From assembly GCA_002398845.1 (NCBI GenBank), contig DHBY01000089.1:31755-62067 (forward strand): 30,313 nt of DNA, given 5' to 3'. This DNA is from Firmicutes bacterium UBA4916. GTDB taxonomy: Bacteria; Bacillota; Clostridia; Tissierellales; Tepidimicrobiaceae. The notes beneath the pieces were generated by a model. It saw nothing but the letters and a program-made list of their open reading frames with translations. It was not told the DNA's origin and did not search any database. Shown one piece after another: positions 14,060 through 23,996 of the stretch. The number at the start of each line of letters is the position of its first letter. The first letter of the stretch is position 1. The position numbers and the translations under genes are program-made.

Positions 14060-16453
14060 ATGCTATTACCAGTAAAATGGCTGCGAGAATATGTAAATTT
14101 AGATGAAGACTCTAAAGCATTGGCAGATAATCTTACCTTATCTGGTTCCCATGTGGAGTCAATAATTTCTTTAGATAGAGGTATTAAAAATGTAGTAGTA
14201 GGTAAGATAGTAAAATTAGAGAAACATGAAAATGCAAAAAAATTGTTCATTACTATGGTGGACATTGGCAAAGAAACAATTCAAATAGTTACAGGGGCTA
14301 CCAATTTAAAAGAAGGAGATTATGTTCCTGTGGCTTTAATTGGTGCAGAGCTTCCAAATGGCATTTACATAGAGAAAACTAACTTTAGAGGGGTAGATTC
14401 CTATGGCATGCTTTGTTCTTTAAAGGAACTTGGGTTTGAAGATAATGTAATCCCCAAATACCAAAGAGATGGTATTTTTGTTTTAGACAAGGAATATCCT
14501 TTGGGAACTGATATTAATGAAATTCTAGATCTATATGGGGAAATAATCGAATTTGAAATAACTCCTAATAGGCCAGACTGTTTAAGTATTGTAGGTATGG
14601 CAAGGGAAACTGCAGCTACTTTTAATAAAAAACTAATGTTTCCTCAAATAAAGACGATAAATGAAGTAGATGACATAAAGGATTATATTGAATCCATTGA
14701 AGTTTGTAAGAAACTCTGCAATAGGTATTATGCTAGAGTAATTAAAGATGTAAAAATAAAGGAATCCCCTTTATGGCTTCAAACAAGACTTATGGAAGCA
14801 GGGGTAAGACCAATTAATAATATAGTGGATATCACTAATTATGTAATGTTAGAATTTGGTCAACCTCTTCATGCATTTGATTTAGATAAGCTAAAGGGGA
14901 ACAAGATAATAGTAAGACAGGCAAGGAATGGAGAAAAAATAAGTACTATAGATGATATAGAAAGAACTCTTTCCTCTTCTAATTTAGTAATTGCAGATGA
15001 GGAAAATCCAATTGCTATAGCTGGCGTAATGGGAGGCATAGACACTGAAATTACTGAAACAACTAAAACTGTATTATTGGAATCAGCTAATTTTAATGAT
15101 AAAAGCGTTCGCCTTACATCAAAGAAGCTTGGATTAAGAACTGAGGCTTCAGCAAGGTTTGAAAAAGGCATAGATCCAAACCTATGTGAAACAGCAGCTG
15201 AAAGGGTATGTCAATTAGTTGAAGAAACTAAATCAGGTGTAGTAGTAAAAGGCAATATAGATATTTATGAAAATATTAAAAAAGAAAAGGCAATTCGATT
15301 AAGGCCCGAAAAAGCAAACAATCTCCTTGGAACAAATTTAAAACTAGATGAAATGGCTGATTATCTTGAAAGATTAGAGTTAAAAACATCTATAGATGGT
15401 AATGATTTAAAAGTAAATATACCTACTTTTAGATTAGATTTAGATGCTGAAGTGGATTTAATAGAGGAAATAGGGAGACTCTATGGCTTTCACAATATAC
15501 CAACTAAACCTTTAGTAGGAGTATTAACAAGGGGAGAAAAGCCAATAGGAAGGCCAGTAGAAGATAAGGCTAAGTCCGTTTTACAGGGTATGGGTGTGAA
15601 CCAAGCTATGACTTATTCCTTCATTAGTCCAAAGGCCTATGATAAAATAGAAGTAAAAGTGGATAGTGAATTAAGGAATTATATAAAACTTATAAATCCT
15701 CTTGGAGAAGATTATAGTGTAATGAGAACTACTTTAATTCCAAATATGCTAGAACTATTAGGTAGGAATTATAACTATGGTGTGAAAGAATGTTCTGTAT
15801 ATGAAATTGGGAATATATTTATACCCAAAGAATTACCAATTAAGCAATTGCCTATTGAAAAGAAAATGCTATCCATAGGTATGTATGGAAATGTGGATTT
15901 TTATAATATAAAAGAAGTGGTAGAAGCTTTATTTGAAAGATTAGGGATTAAAGATTTAGAATATCAAAGAGAAGAAAACAATCCTACATTCCATCCTAAT
16001 AGGACAGCAAATATAATCTATGATGGAGAAAGTATCGGCATCATTGGTGAAATCCACATAGATGTTTTAGAGAATTATGATATAGGGACTAAGGTATATA
16101 TAGCACATTTGGATTTTGATAAAATGGTAAATATAGCAAATATAGATAGAAAATATAAACCTTTACCTAAATATCCGGCAATTATGAGAGATATTGCAGT
16201 GGTAGTTGATAGAGATGTTCTAGTTGGCCAATTAGAAAAGTTAATATGGAAGTATAGTGAAGGTTTAATTGAAAAAGTAGAATTGTTTGATGTTTATGTA
16301 GGAGATCAGATACCAGAAGGTAAGAAGAGTGCTGCATTTTCCATAACCTATAGATCTTTCCATGGAACATTGAAAGATGACGAGGTTAATGCAATCCACC
16401 AAAATATAATAAAAAATCTAGAAGATGAATTTGATGCAAAACTTAGAAGCTAG
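14060..16453 (+). CDS. pheT: Phenylalanyl-tRNA synthetase beta subunit
   Basis: A protein of 797 residues that binds tRNA-Phe and edits mischarged Tyr-tRNA. Domains in order: EMAP-like tRNA-binding domain (about 40-155), the B3/B4 editing domain with EFEITPNRPDCLSIVGMARE and the downstream GVMGGIDTEI, the B5 domain, the inactive class II core-like region, and the C-terminal ferredoxin-like anticodon domain beginning near KPLPKYPAIMRDIAVVVD. An in-frame TTG14045 and ATG14054 overlap the ribosome site GAGGAGG (14047-14053); ATG14060 has 6-nt spacing and is chosen. The gene ends in a terminator. Confidence 0.97.
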   Translation: MLLPVKWLREYVNLDEDSKALADNLTLSGSHVESIISLDRGIKNVVVGKIVKLEKHENAKKLFITMVDIGKETIQIVTGATNLKEGDYVPVALIGAELPNGIYIEKTNFRGVDSYGMLCSLKELGFEDNVIPKYQRDGIFVLDKEYPLGTDINEILDLYGEIIEFEITPNRPDCLSIVGMARETAATFNKKLMFPQIKTINEVDDIKDYIESIEVCKKLCNRYYARVIKDVKIKESPLWLQTRLMEAGVRPINNIVDITNYVMLEFGQPLHAFDLDKLKGNKIIVRQARNGEKISTIDDIERTLSSSNLVIADEENPIAIAGVMGGIDTEITETTKTVLLESANFNDKSVRLTSKKLGLRTEASARFEKGIDPNLCETAAERVCQLVEETKSGVVVKGNIDIYENIKKEKAIRLRPEKANNLLGTNLKLDEMADYLERLELKTSIDGNDLKVNIPTFRLDLDAEVDLIEEIGRLYGFHNIPTKPLVGVLTRGEKPIGRPVEDKAKSVLQGMGVNQAMTYSFISPKAYDKIEVKVDSELRNYIKLINPLGEDYSVMRTTLIPNMLELLGRNYNYGVKECSVYEIGNIFIPKELPIKQLPIEKKMLSIGMYGNVDFYNIKEVVEALFERLGIKDLEYQREENNPTFHPNRTANIIYDGESIGIIGEIHIDVLENYDIGTKVYIAHLDFDKMVNIANIDRKYKPLPKYPAIMRDIAVVVDRDVLVGQLEKLIWKYSEGLIEKVELFDVYVGDQIPEGKKSAAFSITYRSFHGTLKDDEVNAIHQNIIKNLEDEFDAKLRS

Positions 16454-16478
16454 GGAGTAGATTTTTCTACTCCTTTTT
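16454..16478 (+). terminator. Terminator of pheST
   Basis: GGAGTAGA (16454-16461) pairs with TCTACTCC (16466-16473), 8 bp with a TTTT loop, followed by TTTTT. Confidence 0.88.
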
Positions 16479-16594
16479 AACAAAGGTTTTGTTAGAAAAG
16501 ATTTTAGGGAAGGGGAAATTTTATAAATAAAGGGAAATGAAGAATTATGGAGAATATATATTAATAAAGAGAATACTAAGGGAGTGGATAAGTT

Positions 16595-17164
16595 ATGACA
16601 AATGAAAATAAAATTAACGTCCTTATAGATGGTCGTAACTTTACAGTTGTAGGAAATGGCTCTGAAGAATATGTACAAAACTTAGCTTCTTATGTAGATG
16701 GAAAAATCAAAGAGATGACCAGTAAAAACAATAAATTGAGTGCGTCTATGGCTGCAACATTGGCGGCATTGAATATAACCGACGAATTCTATAGGACTAG
16801 TATAGAGTTAAAGTCTTTAAAAAATGAATCTAAGGCTCCTATGGAGGAATACGATACCCTTGTAAGCAAATTAGATGAAGCGAAAACCACAATAGAAGAA
16901 TTAGAAAAGAAATGTAATATTTATAAAGATGAGTTATTAGATACAAAGAGGGAAAATGAACGTTTAAATAAGAAAGTTGAAAAACATAATCAAGCTTTAT
17001 TAATGAAAGAAAAGGAGCTTCAAGATAGTCAAAACATGATAAAGAAACTTCAAGATAAAATATTTGATAATCAAATTGAATTAATAGAGATTAAGAAAGA
17101 ACTAGAAGAAGCCTTAAAATCATATGATAATGAAAGAAATATATTCAGCAAGGAGGAAGCTTAA
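16595..17164 (+). CDS. zapA: Cell division protein ZapA with long coiled-coil extension
   Basis: Residues 1 to about 85 match ZapA: NKINVLIDGRNFTVVGNGSE, a YVQNLASYVDGKI helix, and AATLAALNITDEFYR. ZapA bundles FtsZ filaments and stabilises the division ring. The remainder to residue 189 is heptad-rich and strongly charged, a predicted coiled coil that roughly doubles the length of Bacillus ZapA (about 85 residues). GGGAGTGG precedes ATG16595. The place after pheT and before mutS2 matches Bacillus. Its end carries the AGGAGG site (17151-17156) for the next gene, 4 nt on, so translation is probably coupled. Confidence 0.92.
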   Translation: MTNENKINVLIDGRNFTVVGNGSEEYVQNLASYVDGKIKEMTSKNNKLSASMAATLAALNITDEFYRTSIELKSLKNESKAPMEEYDTLVSKLDEAKTTIEELEKKCNIYKDELLDTKRENERLNKKVEKHNQALLMKEKELQDSQNMIKKLQDKIFDNQIELIEIKKELEEALKSYDNERNIFSKEEA

Positions 17165-17168
17165 ATAA

Positions 17169-19592
17169 GTGTTAAATAAAAACGTAGAATTATTAGCCCC
17201 CGTTGGCAATACGGAATCCCTATATGCAGCTGTAGAGAATGGTGCTGATGCAGTGTATTTAGGAGGGAAACTATTTAGCGCAAGGCAGTATGCTAATAAT
17301 TTTGATTATGAAGAATTGAAATTAGCAGTTGAATATGCCCACCTTAGAGATGTAAAAGTATATGTCACAGTAAATATATTAATAGATGATAAGGAAATGA
17401 AAGAAACCTTGGATTATATTAAATATCTATATGAAATAGATGTAGATGGGCTTATTGTACAGGATTTGGGTCTTGCTTATTTAGTAAGAAAAGTTTTACC
17501 AGATTTTCAGTTGCACGGAAGCACACAGATGACAATAAATAATTTACCAGGGGCTATCTTTTTAGAAAATTTGGGATTTAAAAGGGTTGTATTAGCTAGG
17601 GAAATATCTATAAGAGAGACAAAAACTATACATGATAACTCTAATATTGAATTAGAAGGATTTATACATGGAGCCCTATGTGTTTGTTATTCTGGTCAAT
17701 GCCTTATGAGTAGTTTATTAGGAGGACGGAGTGGCAATAGAGGTAAATGTGCTCAGCCTTGTAGAATGGCTTATAGTATTGTTGATTATGATAAAGGAAC
17801 TTTGCCCTTTAGTGAATGGAATAAGAAGCATCTTCTTAGCCCAAAAGACTTAAATACATTAGATTATATTGATGATATCATAAATAGTGGTATTGTTTCT
17901 TTGAAAATAGAGGGTAGGATGAAGAGAGCAGAATATGTGGCTACTATTGTGAAAAATTATAGAAAAGCATTGGATATGGGTAAAAATAGCATTACTGAAA
18001 TAGACAAAAAGGATACGACTCAAATATTTAATAGAGGATTTACAAAGGGCATAATGCTAAAGGATTTTGGCAGAGATTTTATATCCTATGAAAGACCTGA
18101 TAATAGAGGGATATGGATTGGCCATGTAGTTAAGATTGATAGAAAATATGTATATATTAAATTACATGAAAGTGTAGAAGAAGGCGATGGCATAGAGCTT
18201 GAAACTACAAGGGGAGACTATGCAGGAACCATAGTGAACTTTTCTGCTGACAAGGGGACAACTATAAAAATTGAGAATATATCTAATGTTTCTAAGGATT
18301 CTGAAGTGTATAAGACATCAAGCAATAGACTCCTAAGGGAGGCTAGAGAATCCTATAAATGCGAAAAAATCAACTATCCTATTGATATGGAAGTTGCCAT
18401 ATTCATAGGAAAACCAGCAGAACTCATCATAAAATATGATGGGAAAACCATCAAAACCCAATCGGAATTTATGGTAGAAAAAGCAGAAAAAGCTGCATTA
18501 ACAGAAGAAAAGGTAATTAATCAATTATCCAAACTAAAGGATACGGTATATTATATAAATAATATTGATATTAAATTAGAAGAAGGTTCATTTATGCCTG
18601 TTAGTGAAATAAATAAAATGAGAAGAGAGGGCATAGATAGTTTGGATAATATACGAAAAAACTTCAATAATAGAATTCCAATATCTAATGATGAATATAG
18701 AGATAGGACTAGTAAATATTTCACTTTTAATAAAATAGATTCTGAACTTAAAGATAAGATATCCGTTAGTGTATTAAAAAAAGAACAGTTTGAAGAATTA
18801 GATTTAAATAAATTAGATAGACTTTATTTAGGGTTTTATGATGGATTGCAAGAAGCAGCATTAAAAGCTAAGGAACGTGGAAAAGAAATCTATTTATTAA
18901 CGGATAAAATACTTTATATGAAGGATTTTGATAGTTTAAAGAAGAATATTGAGCTAGTAGCAGATTTAATTGATGGTGTTTCTGTTTCGAATATAGGTAC
19001 ATTACAATTTGTAAAAGATAATTTTAATTTGAAAATCCATGGAGATATTGGTTTAAATGTATTTAATAGCTTTACGATTGATTTATTAAAGGACCAAGGT
19101 TTAAAGAGTATCACATTATCTCCAGAATTAACTATGAACCAAATTAAGGACATATGCAATAAGAATGCTACCATTTATGAAACTATTGGCTATGGGTATT
19201 TGCCACTAATGGTAACAAAACATTGCCCCATGTCTTTAATAAAGAATTGTAAAGATGATTTAAATTGTAAATCTTGCCCTTATAGTAAAGGATATGGCCT
19301 TAGAGATAGAAAGGGTATAGACTTTTATATGGAGAGAAGTCATGGGTTTACTACTATTTATAATAGTGTGCCTTTAATGGTATTAGATAGTTTAGATCAA
19401 ATATATGAAAATCAAGTGAATATGGTAAGATTGGATTTTACTTTTGAAAATAAAAATATTAAGGAATTACAAGAAATATATTATAATTATGCTAATGGAA
19501 TAATATCCAAGGATGAAGTAAATAGATTTATGAAACAATATAGAAATAAAAACAATATAACCAAAGGCCATTATTTTAGAGGGGTTATATAA
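17169..19592 (+). CDS. Large U32-family protein with DUF3656-like domain (RlhA-like)
   Basis: A protein of 807 residues. The N-terminal TIM-barrel U32 domain reads ELLAPVGNTESLYAAVENGA, DAVYLGG, VYVTVNIL and FQLHGSTQMTI. It has a cysteine set CVCYSGQC (171-178) and GKCAQPCR (192-199), which in U32 RNA-modifying relatives helps hold an Fe-S cluster. A second barrel-like half carries CPMSLIKNC and CKSCP near residues 690-710. The long form with a middle DUF3656 region is like RlhA, which hydroxylates C2501 of 23S rRNA using prephenate. The exact target here is inferred. The older name is peptidase U32. The GTG start has AGGAGG 12 nt upstream, a long gap, and a stop codon lies in frame just before it. 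Confidence 0.9.
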   Translation: MLNKNVELLAPVGNTESLYAAVENGADAVYLGGKLFSARQYANNFDYEELKLAVEYAHLRDVKVYVTVNILIDDKEMKETLDYIKYLYEIDVDGLIVQDLGLAYLVRKVLPDFQLHGSTQMTINNLPGAIFLENLGFKRVVLAREISIRETKTIHDNSNIELEGFIHGALCVCYSGQCLMSSLLGGRSGNRGKCAQPCRMAYSIVDYDKGTLPFSEWNKKHLLSPKDLNTLDYIDDIINSGIVSLKIEGRMKRAEYVATIVKNYRKALDMGKNSITEIDKKDTTQIFNRGFTKGIMLKDFGRDFISYERPDNRGIWIGHVVKIDRKYVYIKLHESVEEGDGIELETTRGDYAGTIVNFSADKGTTIKIENISNVSKDSEVYKTSSNRLLREARESYKCEKINYPIDMEVAIFIGKPAELIIKYDGKTIKTQSEFMVEKAEKAALTEEKVINQLSKLKDTVYYINNIDIKLEEGSFMPVSEINKMRREGIDSLDNIRKNFNNRIPISNDEYRDRTSKYFTFNKIDSELKDKISVSVLKKEQFEELDLNKLDRLYLGFYDGLQEAALKAKERGKEIYLLTDKILYMKDFDSLKKNIELVADLIDGVSVSNIGTLQFVKDNFNLKIHGDIGLNVFNSFTIDLLKDQGLKSITLSPELTMNQIKDICNKNATIYETIGYGYLPLMVTKHCPMSLIKNCKDDLNCKSCPYSKGYGLRDRKGIDFYMERSHGFTTIYNSVPLMVLDSLDQIYENQVNMVRLDFTFENKNIKELQEIYYNYANGIISKDEVNRFMKQYRNKNNITKGHYFRGVI

Positions 19593-19607
19593 TTTTGAGG
19601 TGATCCT

Positions 19608-21986
19608 ATGAATGAAAAAACTCTTAGAGTATTAGAATATCACAAAGTCGTAGAAAAGCTTGAGGAAAAAGCAGAATCAAAACTTGGGAAAGAAATGGCT
19701 AAAGACATCAAGCCCTCAACTAATATAGATGAGGTTGAACACTTACAAAACGAAACGAAAGAAGCATTAGATTTAATCATAAAGAAGGGTGAACCACCTC
19801 TATATGGTATCTATGATATAGCTCATGAATTAAAAGTGGCAGAAATCGGAGGAACATTAAGTCCAGGTTCCTTACTTAAAGTTTCCGATTCTTTGAGAGT
19901 ATCTAGATCTTTAAAAAAATACCTGAAAGAAATTAATGAGGATAAAATATCTGAGTTTCCAATTATTCAAGAATTAATAGATGATTTAAGGATTTTTAAA
20001 CAAATTGAAGATGATATAAATAATGCCATTGTCGGTGAAAACGAAATATCAGACAATGCTAGTCCTGCCCTTAGAAAGATTAGAAGGCAGATAATAAGTA
20101 AAAATGATTCTATAAGGGATAGATTAAATTCTATTATTAATTCTCAAAAATATAAGAAATATTTACAAGATAGTATAGTAACTATGAGGGAAGGCAGATA
20201 TGTAGTACCTATAAAGCAAGAAAACAAAAGTTATTTTTCTGGGCTAGTTCATGATCAGTCTGCTAGCGGTGCTACTTTATTTGTTGAACCTATGGCTGTA
20301 GTTGAATTAAATAATGAGTTAAGAGAATTGGAGATAAAGGAAAGAGAAGAAATAGAAAGAATATTAAAAGAGCTATCAGAATTAATAGCTGGAGAAGTGG
20401 ACAATATCAGGAATAATCAAAGTATCCTCCAAAGATTGGATTTCATATTTGCTAAAGGCAAATTAGCCTTAGATATGAATGGGACTAAACCTATTCTTAA
20501 TGGGGAAGGCTATATAAATATAAGAAAAGCACGCCATCCACTTTTAAATGTAAAAAAGGTAGTGCCTATTGATATATATATTGGGAGTGATTTTAATACA
20601 TTAGTAATTACAGGTCCAAATACAGGCGGGAAAACCGTAACCTTAAAAACTGTAGGACTACTAACCTTAATGTCCCAATCAGGACTTCATATTCCTGCAG
20701 ACTTTAACTCTCAAATAGGGGTATTTAATCAGATTTTTGCTGATATTGGTGATGAGCAAAGTATAGAACAAAGTTTGAGTACTTTTTCATCCCATATGAC
20801 TAATATAGTCAGCATATTAGATGAAATTAAATATAATAGTTTGGTTTTATTTGACGAATTAGGTGCAGGAACAGATCCTACTGAAGGTGCAGCCTTAGCC
20901 ATGTCTATATTAGATCATTTATCTAATTTAAATATTAGAACCATAGCCACAACCCATTATAGCCAGCTTAAAGTATATGCATTGACTACAGAAGGGGTAA
21001 AAAATGCTTCAGTAGAATTTGATGTAGAAACATTAAGCCCAACTTATAAATTATTAATAGGTGTACCAGGTAAATCCAATGCTTTTGAAATATCTAAAAG
21101 ATTAGGATTACAAGATTATATTATAGATTATGCTAAAAATCTAGTTTCCAAGGAAAATGTAGAATTTGAAGATGTATTACAAGCCATAGACAAGGATAGA
21201 AAAATTATTGAAGAAAATAGATTTGAAACAGAAAAACTAAGAAATGAAGTTGAAAGTCTTAAGGAAGGCCTAAATTTAGAAAAAGAAAAAACAAAAGAGG
21301 CTAGAGAAAAGATCATCATAAAAGCCAAAGAGGAAGCAAGGAATATTCTAAGAGATGCTAAAGAAGAATCTGATGCTCTAGTAGGTGAATTAAGACAGGT
21401 ATCCCATGAAATAGAAAAGGATAAAAGTAGAAAAATTCATGAGTCTCAAGAAAAACTAAAATTAAAATTAGATGAAGTAGAAAAATCCCTATCGGAAAAT
21501 GTATTAAATGTAAAATCAAAAGAACCACCTAAAAACTTAAAGGTAGGAGAAACTGTAGAAGTTCTATCTTTAAATCAAATTGGCAGTGTATTAGAATTAC
21601 CCGATGAAAATGGGAATGTAATGGTTCAAGTAGGACTTATGAAAGTTAATGTTCATATCTCTACTCTAAGACGATCAGAAATGGAAGAGGCAGAAAAGAC
21701 CCGAATGAGTACTAAAAAAATCATTAAATCTAAATCTTCATATGTTAAAAATGAAATTGACTTAAGAGGCAAGACTTTAGATGAAGCAATGCTTGATTTA
21801 GACAAATATATAGATGATGTATATATAGCTGGACTTAGAGAAGCTTATATTATCCATGGTAAAGGTACTGGAGTACTACGTGAGGGCATAAAAGGCTATT
21901 TAAAAAACCACAGGAATATTAAATCCTATAGAGGTGGAAAATATGGCGAGGGTGGAGATGGAGTTACTGTAATAGAACTTATGTAA
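19608..21986 (+). CDS. mutS2: MutS2 ATPase/endonuclease (RqcU-like)
   Basis: A protein of 792 residues without the mismatch-recognition domain of MutS. It has core and clamp helices (about 1-310), an ATPase with Walker A GPNTGGKT (336-343) and Walker B LVLFDELGAGTDP (412-424), a long coiled coil (about 520-635), a KOW-like domain (LKVGETVEVLSLNQIGSV onward) and a C-terminal Smr domain with IDLRGKT and HGKGTGVLR. In Bacillus MutS2 splits collided ribosomes ahead of RqcH (RqcU); older work linked it to recombination control. The Smr HGKGTG nuclease-type motif is intact. The extended site GAGGTGATCC precedes ATG19608, 15 nt after the U32 gene. Confidence 0.96.
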   Translation: MNEKTLRVLEYHKVVEKLEEKAESKLGKEMAKDIKPSTNIDEVEHLQNETKEALDLIIKKGEPPLYGIYDIAHELKVAEIGGTLSPGSLLKVSDSLRVSRSLKKYLKEINEDKISEFPIIQELIDDLRIFKQIEDDINNAIVGENEISDNASPALRKIRRQIISKNDSIRDRLNSIINSQKYKKYLQDSIVTMREGRYVVPIKQENKSYFSGLVHDQSASGATLFVEPMAVVELNNELRELEIKEREEIERILKELSELIAGEVDNIRNNQSILQRLDFIFAKGKLALDMNGTKPILNGEGYINIRKARHPLLNVKKVVPIDIYIGSDFNTLVITGPNTGGKTVTLKTVGLLTLMSQSGLHIPADFNSQIGVFNQIFADIGDEQSIEQSLSTFSSHMTNIVSILDEIKYNSLVLFDELGAGTDPTEGAALAMSILDHLSNLNIRTIATTHYSQLKVYALTTEGVKNASVEFDVETLSPTYKLLIGVPGKSNAFEISKRLGLQDYIIDYAKNLVSKENVEFEDVLQAIDKDRKIIEENRFETEKLRNEVESLKEGLNLEKEKTKEAREKIIIKAKEEARNILRDAKEESDALVGELRQVSHEIEKDKSRKIHESQEKLKLKLDEVEKSLSENVLNVKSKEPPKNLKVGETVEVLSLNQIGSVLELPDENGNVMVQVGLMKVNVHISTLRRSEMEEAEKTRMSTKKIIKSKSSYVKNEIDLRGKTLDEAMLDLDKYIDDVYIAGLREAYIIHGKGTGVLREGIKGYLKNHRNIKSYRGGKYGEGGDGVTVIELM

Positions 21987-21990
21987 TCTC

Positions 21991-22019
21991 TTGAATTATT
22001 TTAAGTAATATTGTATATT
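21991..22019 (+). promoter_or_regulatory. SigA promoter of the argS leader
   Basis: TTGAAT (21991-21996), a 17-nt spacer and TATATT (22014-22019), starting 5 nt after the mutS2 stop codon. Confidence 0.65.
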
Positions 22020-22045
22020 ATAGTTTAATAAATCAATATTAAAAT

Positions 22046-22265
22046 CCGTTGAAAGGAAAAGTAAAATATAAATATTTGTCTTAAGCGAGCTGGGAGGGTG
22101 AGAGCCAGTACAAGTTTGTATTTGAAAAGAACCTTAGAGGGAATATCTGAAATCAAAGTAGGATATTACGCTAATAGCGTTATAAATTTCGAGTGGGCTT
22201 TAGGCCAACAAGAGTGGTAACACGGGATAGTTCTCGTCTCTTATTAGAGATGAGAACTTTATTTT
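22046..22265 (+). promoter_or_regulatory. T-box riboswitch, arginine-specific
   Basis: Stem I carries AAGGAAAAGTA (loop-E element AGTA) and the apical segment AGCGAGCTGGGAGGGTGAGA. The specifier loop reads GAAA-AGA-A-CCTT, placing the Arg codon AGA at 22128-22130, in the same register as the Thr codon of the thrS leader. The T-box core at 22211-22224 is AGAGTGGTAACACG, which departs from the usual AGGGTGGNACCGCG at several sites but keeps the TGGT that pairs with the ACCA tRNA end. A terminator follows. The downstream argS agrees with the specifier. Confidence 0.92.
22230..22265 (+). terminator. T-box terminator before argS
   Basis: GTTCTCGTCTCT (22230-22241) pairs with AGAGATGAGAAC (22246-22257), 12 bp with one G-T pair and a TATT loop, followed by TTTATTTT. 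Confidence 0.92.
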
Positions 22266-22284
22266 ATTTAAGGGAGGCAGCAAA

Positions 22285-23985
22285 ATGATAGATTTTAAGA
22301 GAGAAGTAGTAAATTGTATTTATGAAATCGAAAATAGTTTAAGTAAAGAAGAGATAGAGGATTTAATAGAAATTCCACCAAATAATGATATGGGGGATTA
22401 TGCATTTGCTTGCTTTAGACTAGCTAAGACTTTTAGAAAGACACCAAATTTAATTGCAGAGGAACTATCTGATAAAATTGAGGGAGGAGAATATTTTGAA
22501 AAAGTTCAAAATGTTGGGCCCTATATTAACTTTTTCATAAACAAGAATAAGCTAGCCCAAGTAGTTTTAAAAGCCATTGAAACAAAACAAGATAAATTTG
22601 GCTCCACCGACGTTGGAAAGGGAAGAAAGGTGTTGGTTGAATTCTCATCACCTAATATAGCTAAACCTTTCCATATTGGACATATTAGAACAACGGTTAT
22701 AGGTAATTCTCTATATAAAATTTTTCAATTTCAAGGTTTTGATACAGTAGCATTAAACCATTTGGGAGACTATGGAACTCAATTTGGTATGTTAATAGCA
22801 GCCTATAAAAAATGGGGAGATAAAAAAGCAATTGAAGCTAGCCCTATAAATGAGCTTTTAAAATTATATGTTAAATTTAACGCAGAGGCTGAGGAAGATG
22901 AATCCTTAAGGGATGAAGCTAGGTATTGGTTTAAAGAATTAGAAGGAAAAAATCCAGAAGCTGTTGAATTGTGGCAGTGGATAAGGGATATTAGTTTGAA
23001 AGAGTTCAATAAAGTATATGATATGTTAAATATAAAATTTGATTCCTATAATGGTGAAAGTTTTTATTCAGATAAGATGCCAAAGGTTATTGAAGAGATG
23101 GAGGACAAAGGACTGCTACAGGAGTCGGAAGGTGCTACTATTGTAGATTTAGAGCCTTATGGTATGCCGCCAGCATTGATTAAGAAAAAAGATGGTTCTA
23201 CCTTGTATATTACTAGGGATATAGCTGCAGCTATGTATAGAAAAGAACATTATGATTTCTATAAAAATATTTATGTAGTTGCTTCACAGCAAAATCTTCA
23301 TTTTAAGCAGTGGATAAAGATAATTGAATTAATGGGATATGATTGGGCTAATGATTGCATTCATGTACCTTTTGGAATGGTAAGCTTAGAAGAGGGAACA
23401 TTGTCCACAAGAAAAGGAAGAGTAGTTTTTTTAGAGGATGTACTAAACAAAGCAGTAGAAAGCACTTTAAAGATAATAGAAGAAAGAAATTCAGATCTTG
23501 AAAATAAAGAAGAAGTAGCGAAACAGATAGGAATAGGTGCTGTGATTTTTCAAGAGCTATTTAATAGTAGGATTAAAGACTATGTATTTAGCTGGGATAG
23601 GACTCTTAGTTTTGAAGGTGAAACTGGGCCTTATGTCCAATATACTCATGCAAGGGCAAATAGTTTGCTTGAAAAAGGTAAATTCAAATTAACTGATGAA
23701 ATTGATTATACATTACTTAAAGAAGATGATGAAATAAATTTAATTAAGCTTTTATATAATTTTCCTAATGCAGTGCTAGATGCTATGGAAAAATATGAGC
23801 CTTCATTTATCACAAGACATATAGTTGAAATCGCTAAAGCATTTAATAAATTTTATAATGCTTGCCCAATATTGTCAGTAGATAAAGATTTAATGAAAGC
23901 AAGGTTGATGTTGGTATATGGAACTAAAACAGTAGTAAAGACAGGACTTTCTTTACTTGGTATAGAGGCTCCAAATAAGATGTAG
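22285..23985 (+). CDS. argS: Arginyl-tRNA synthetase
   Basis: A class I synthetase of 566 residues. It has the N-terminal Add1 domain, the HIGH motif in FSSPNIAKPFHIGHIRTT (HIGH at 130-133), the KMSKS-loop equivalent LSTRKGRVV, and a C-terminal DALR anticodon-binding domain ending near the stop (TGPYVQYTHARANSLLEK marks its start). Length is normal. GGGAGG precedes ATG22285. Expression is under the arginine T-box upstream. The next gene begins 11 nt downstream and probably shares the transcript. Confidence 0.97.
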   Translation: MIDFKREVVNCIYEIENSLSKEEIEDLIEIPPNNDMGDYAFACFRLAKTFRKTPNLIAEELSDKIEGGEYFEKVQNVGPYINFFINKNKLAQVVLKAIETKQDKFGSTDVGKGRKVLVEFSSPNIAKPFHIGHIRTTVIGNSLYKIFQFQGFDTVALNHLGDYGTQFGMLIAAYKKWGDKKAIEASPINELLKLYVKFNAEAEEDESLRDEARYWFKELEGKNPEAVELWQWIRDISLKEFNKVYDMLNIKFDSYNGESFYSDKMPKVIEEMEDKGLLQESEGATIVDLEPYGMPPALIKKKDGSTLYITRDIAAAMYRKEHYDFYKNIYVVASQQNLHFKQWIKIIELMGYDWANDCIHVPFGMVSLEEGTLSTRKGRVVFLEDVLNKAVESTLKIIEERNSDLENKEEVAKQIGIGAVIFQELFNSRIKDYVFSWDRTLSFEGETGPYVQYTHARANSLLEKGKFKLTDEIDYTLLKEDDEINLIKLLYNFPNAVLDAMEKYEPSFITRHIVEIAKAFNKFYNACPILSVDKDLMKARLMLVYGTKTVVKTGLSLLGIEAPNKM

Positions 23986-23996
23986 GGGTAGATATA

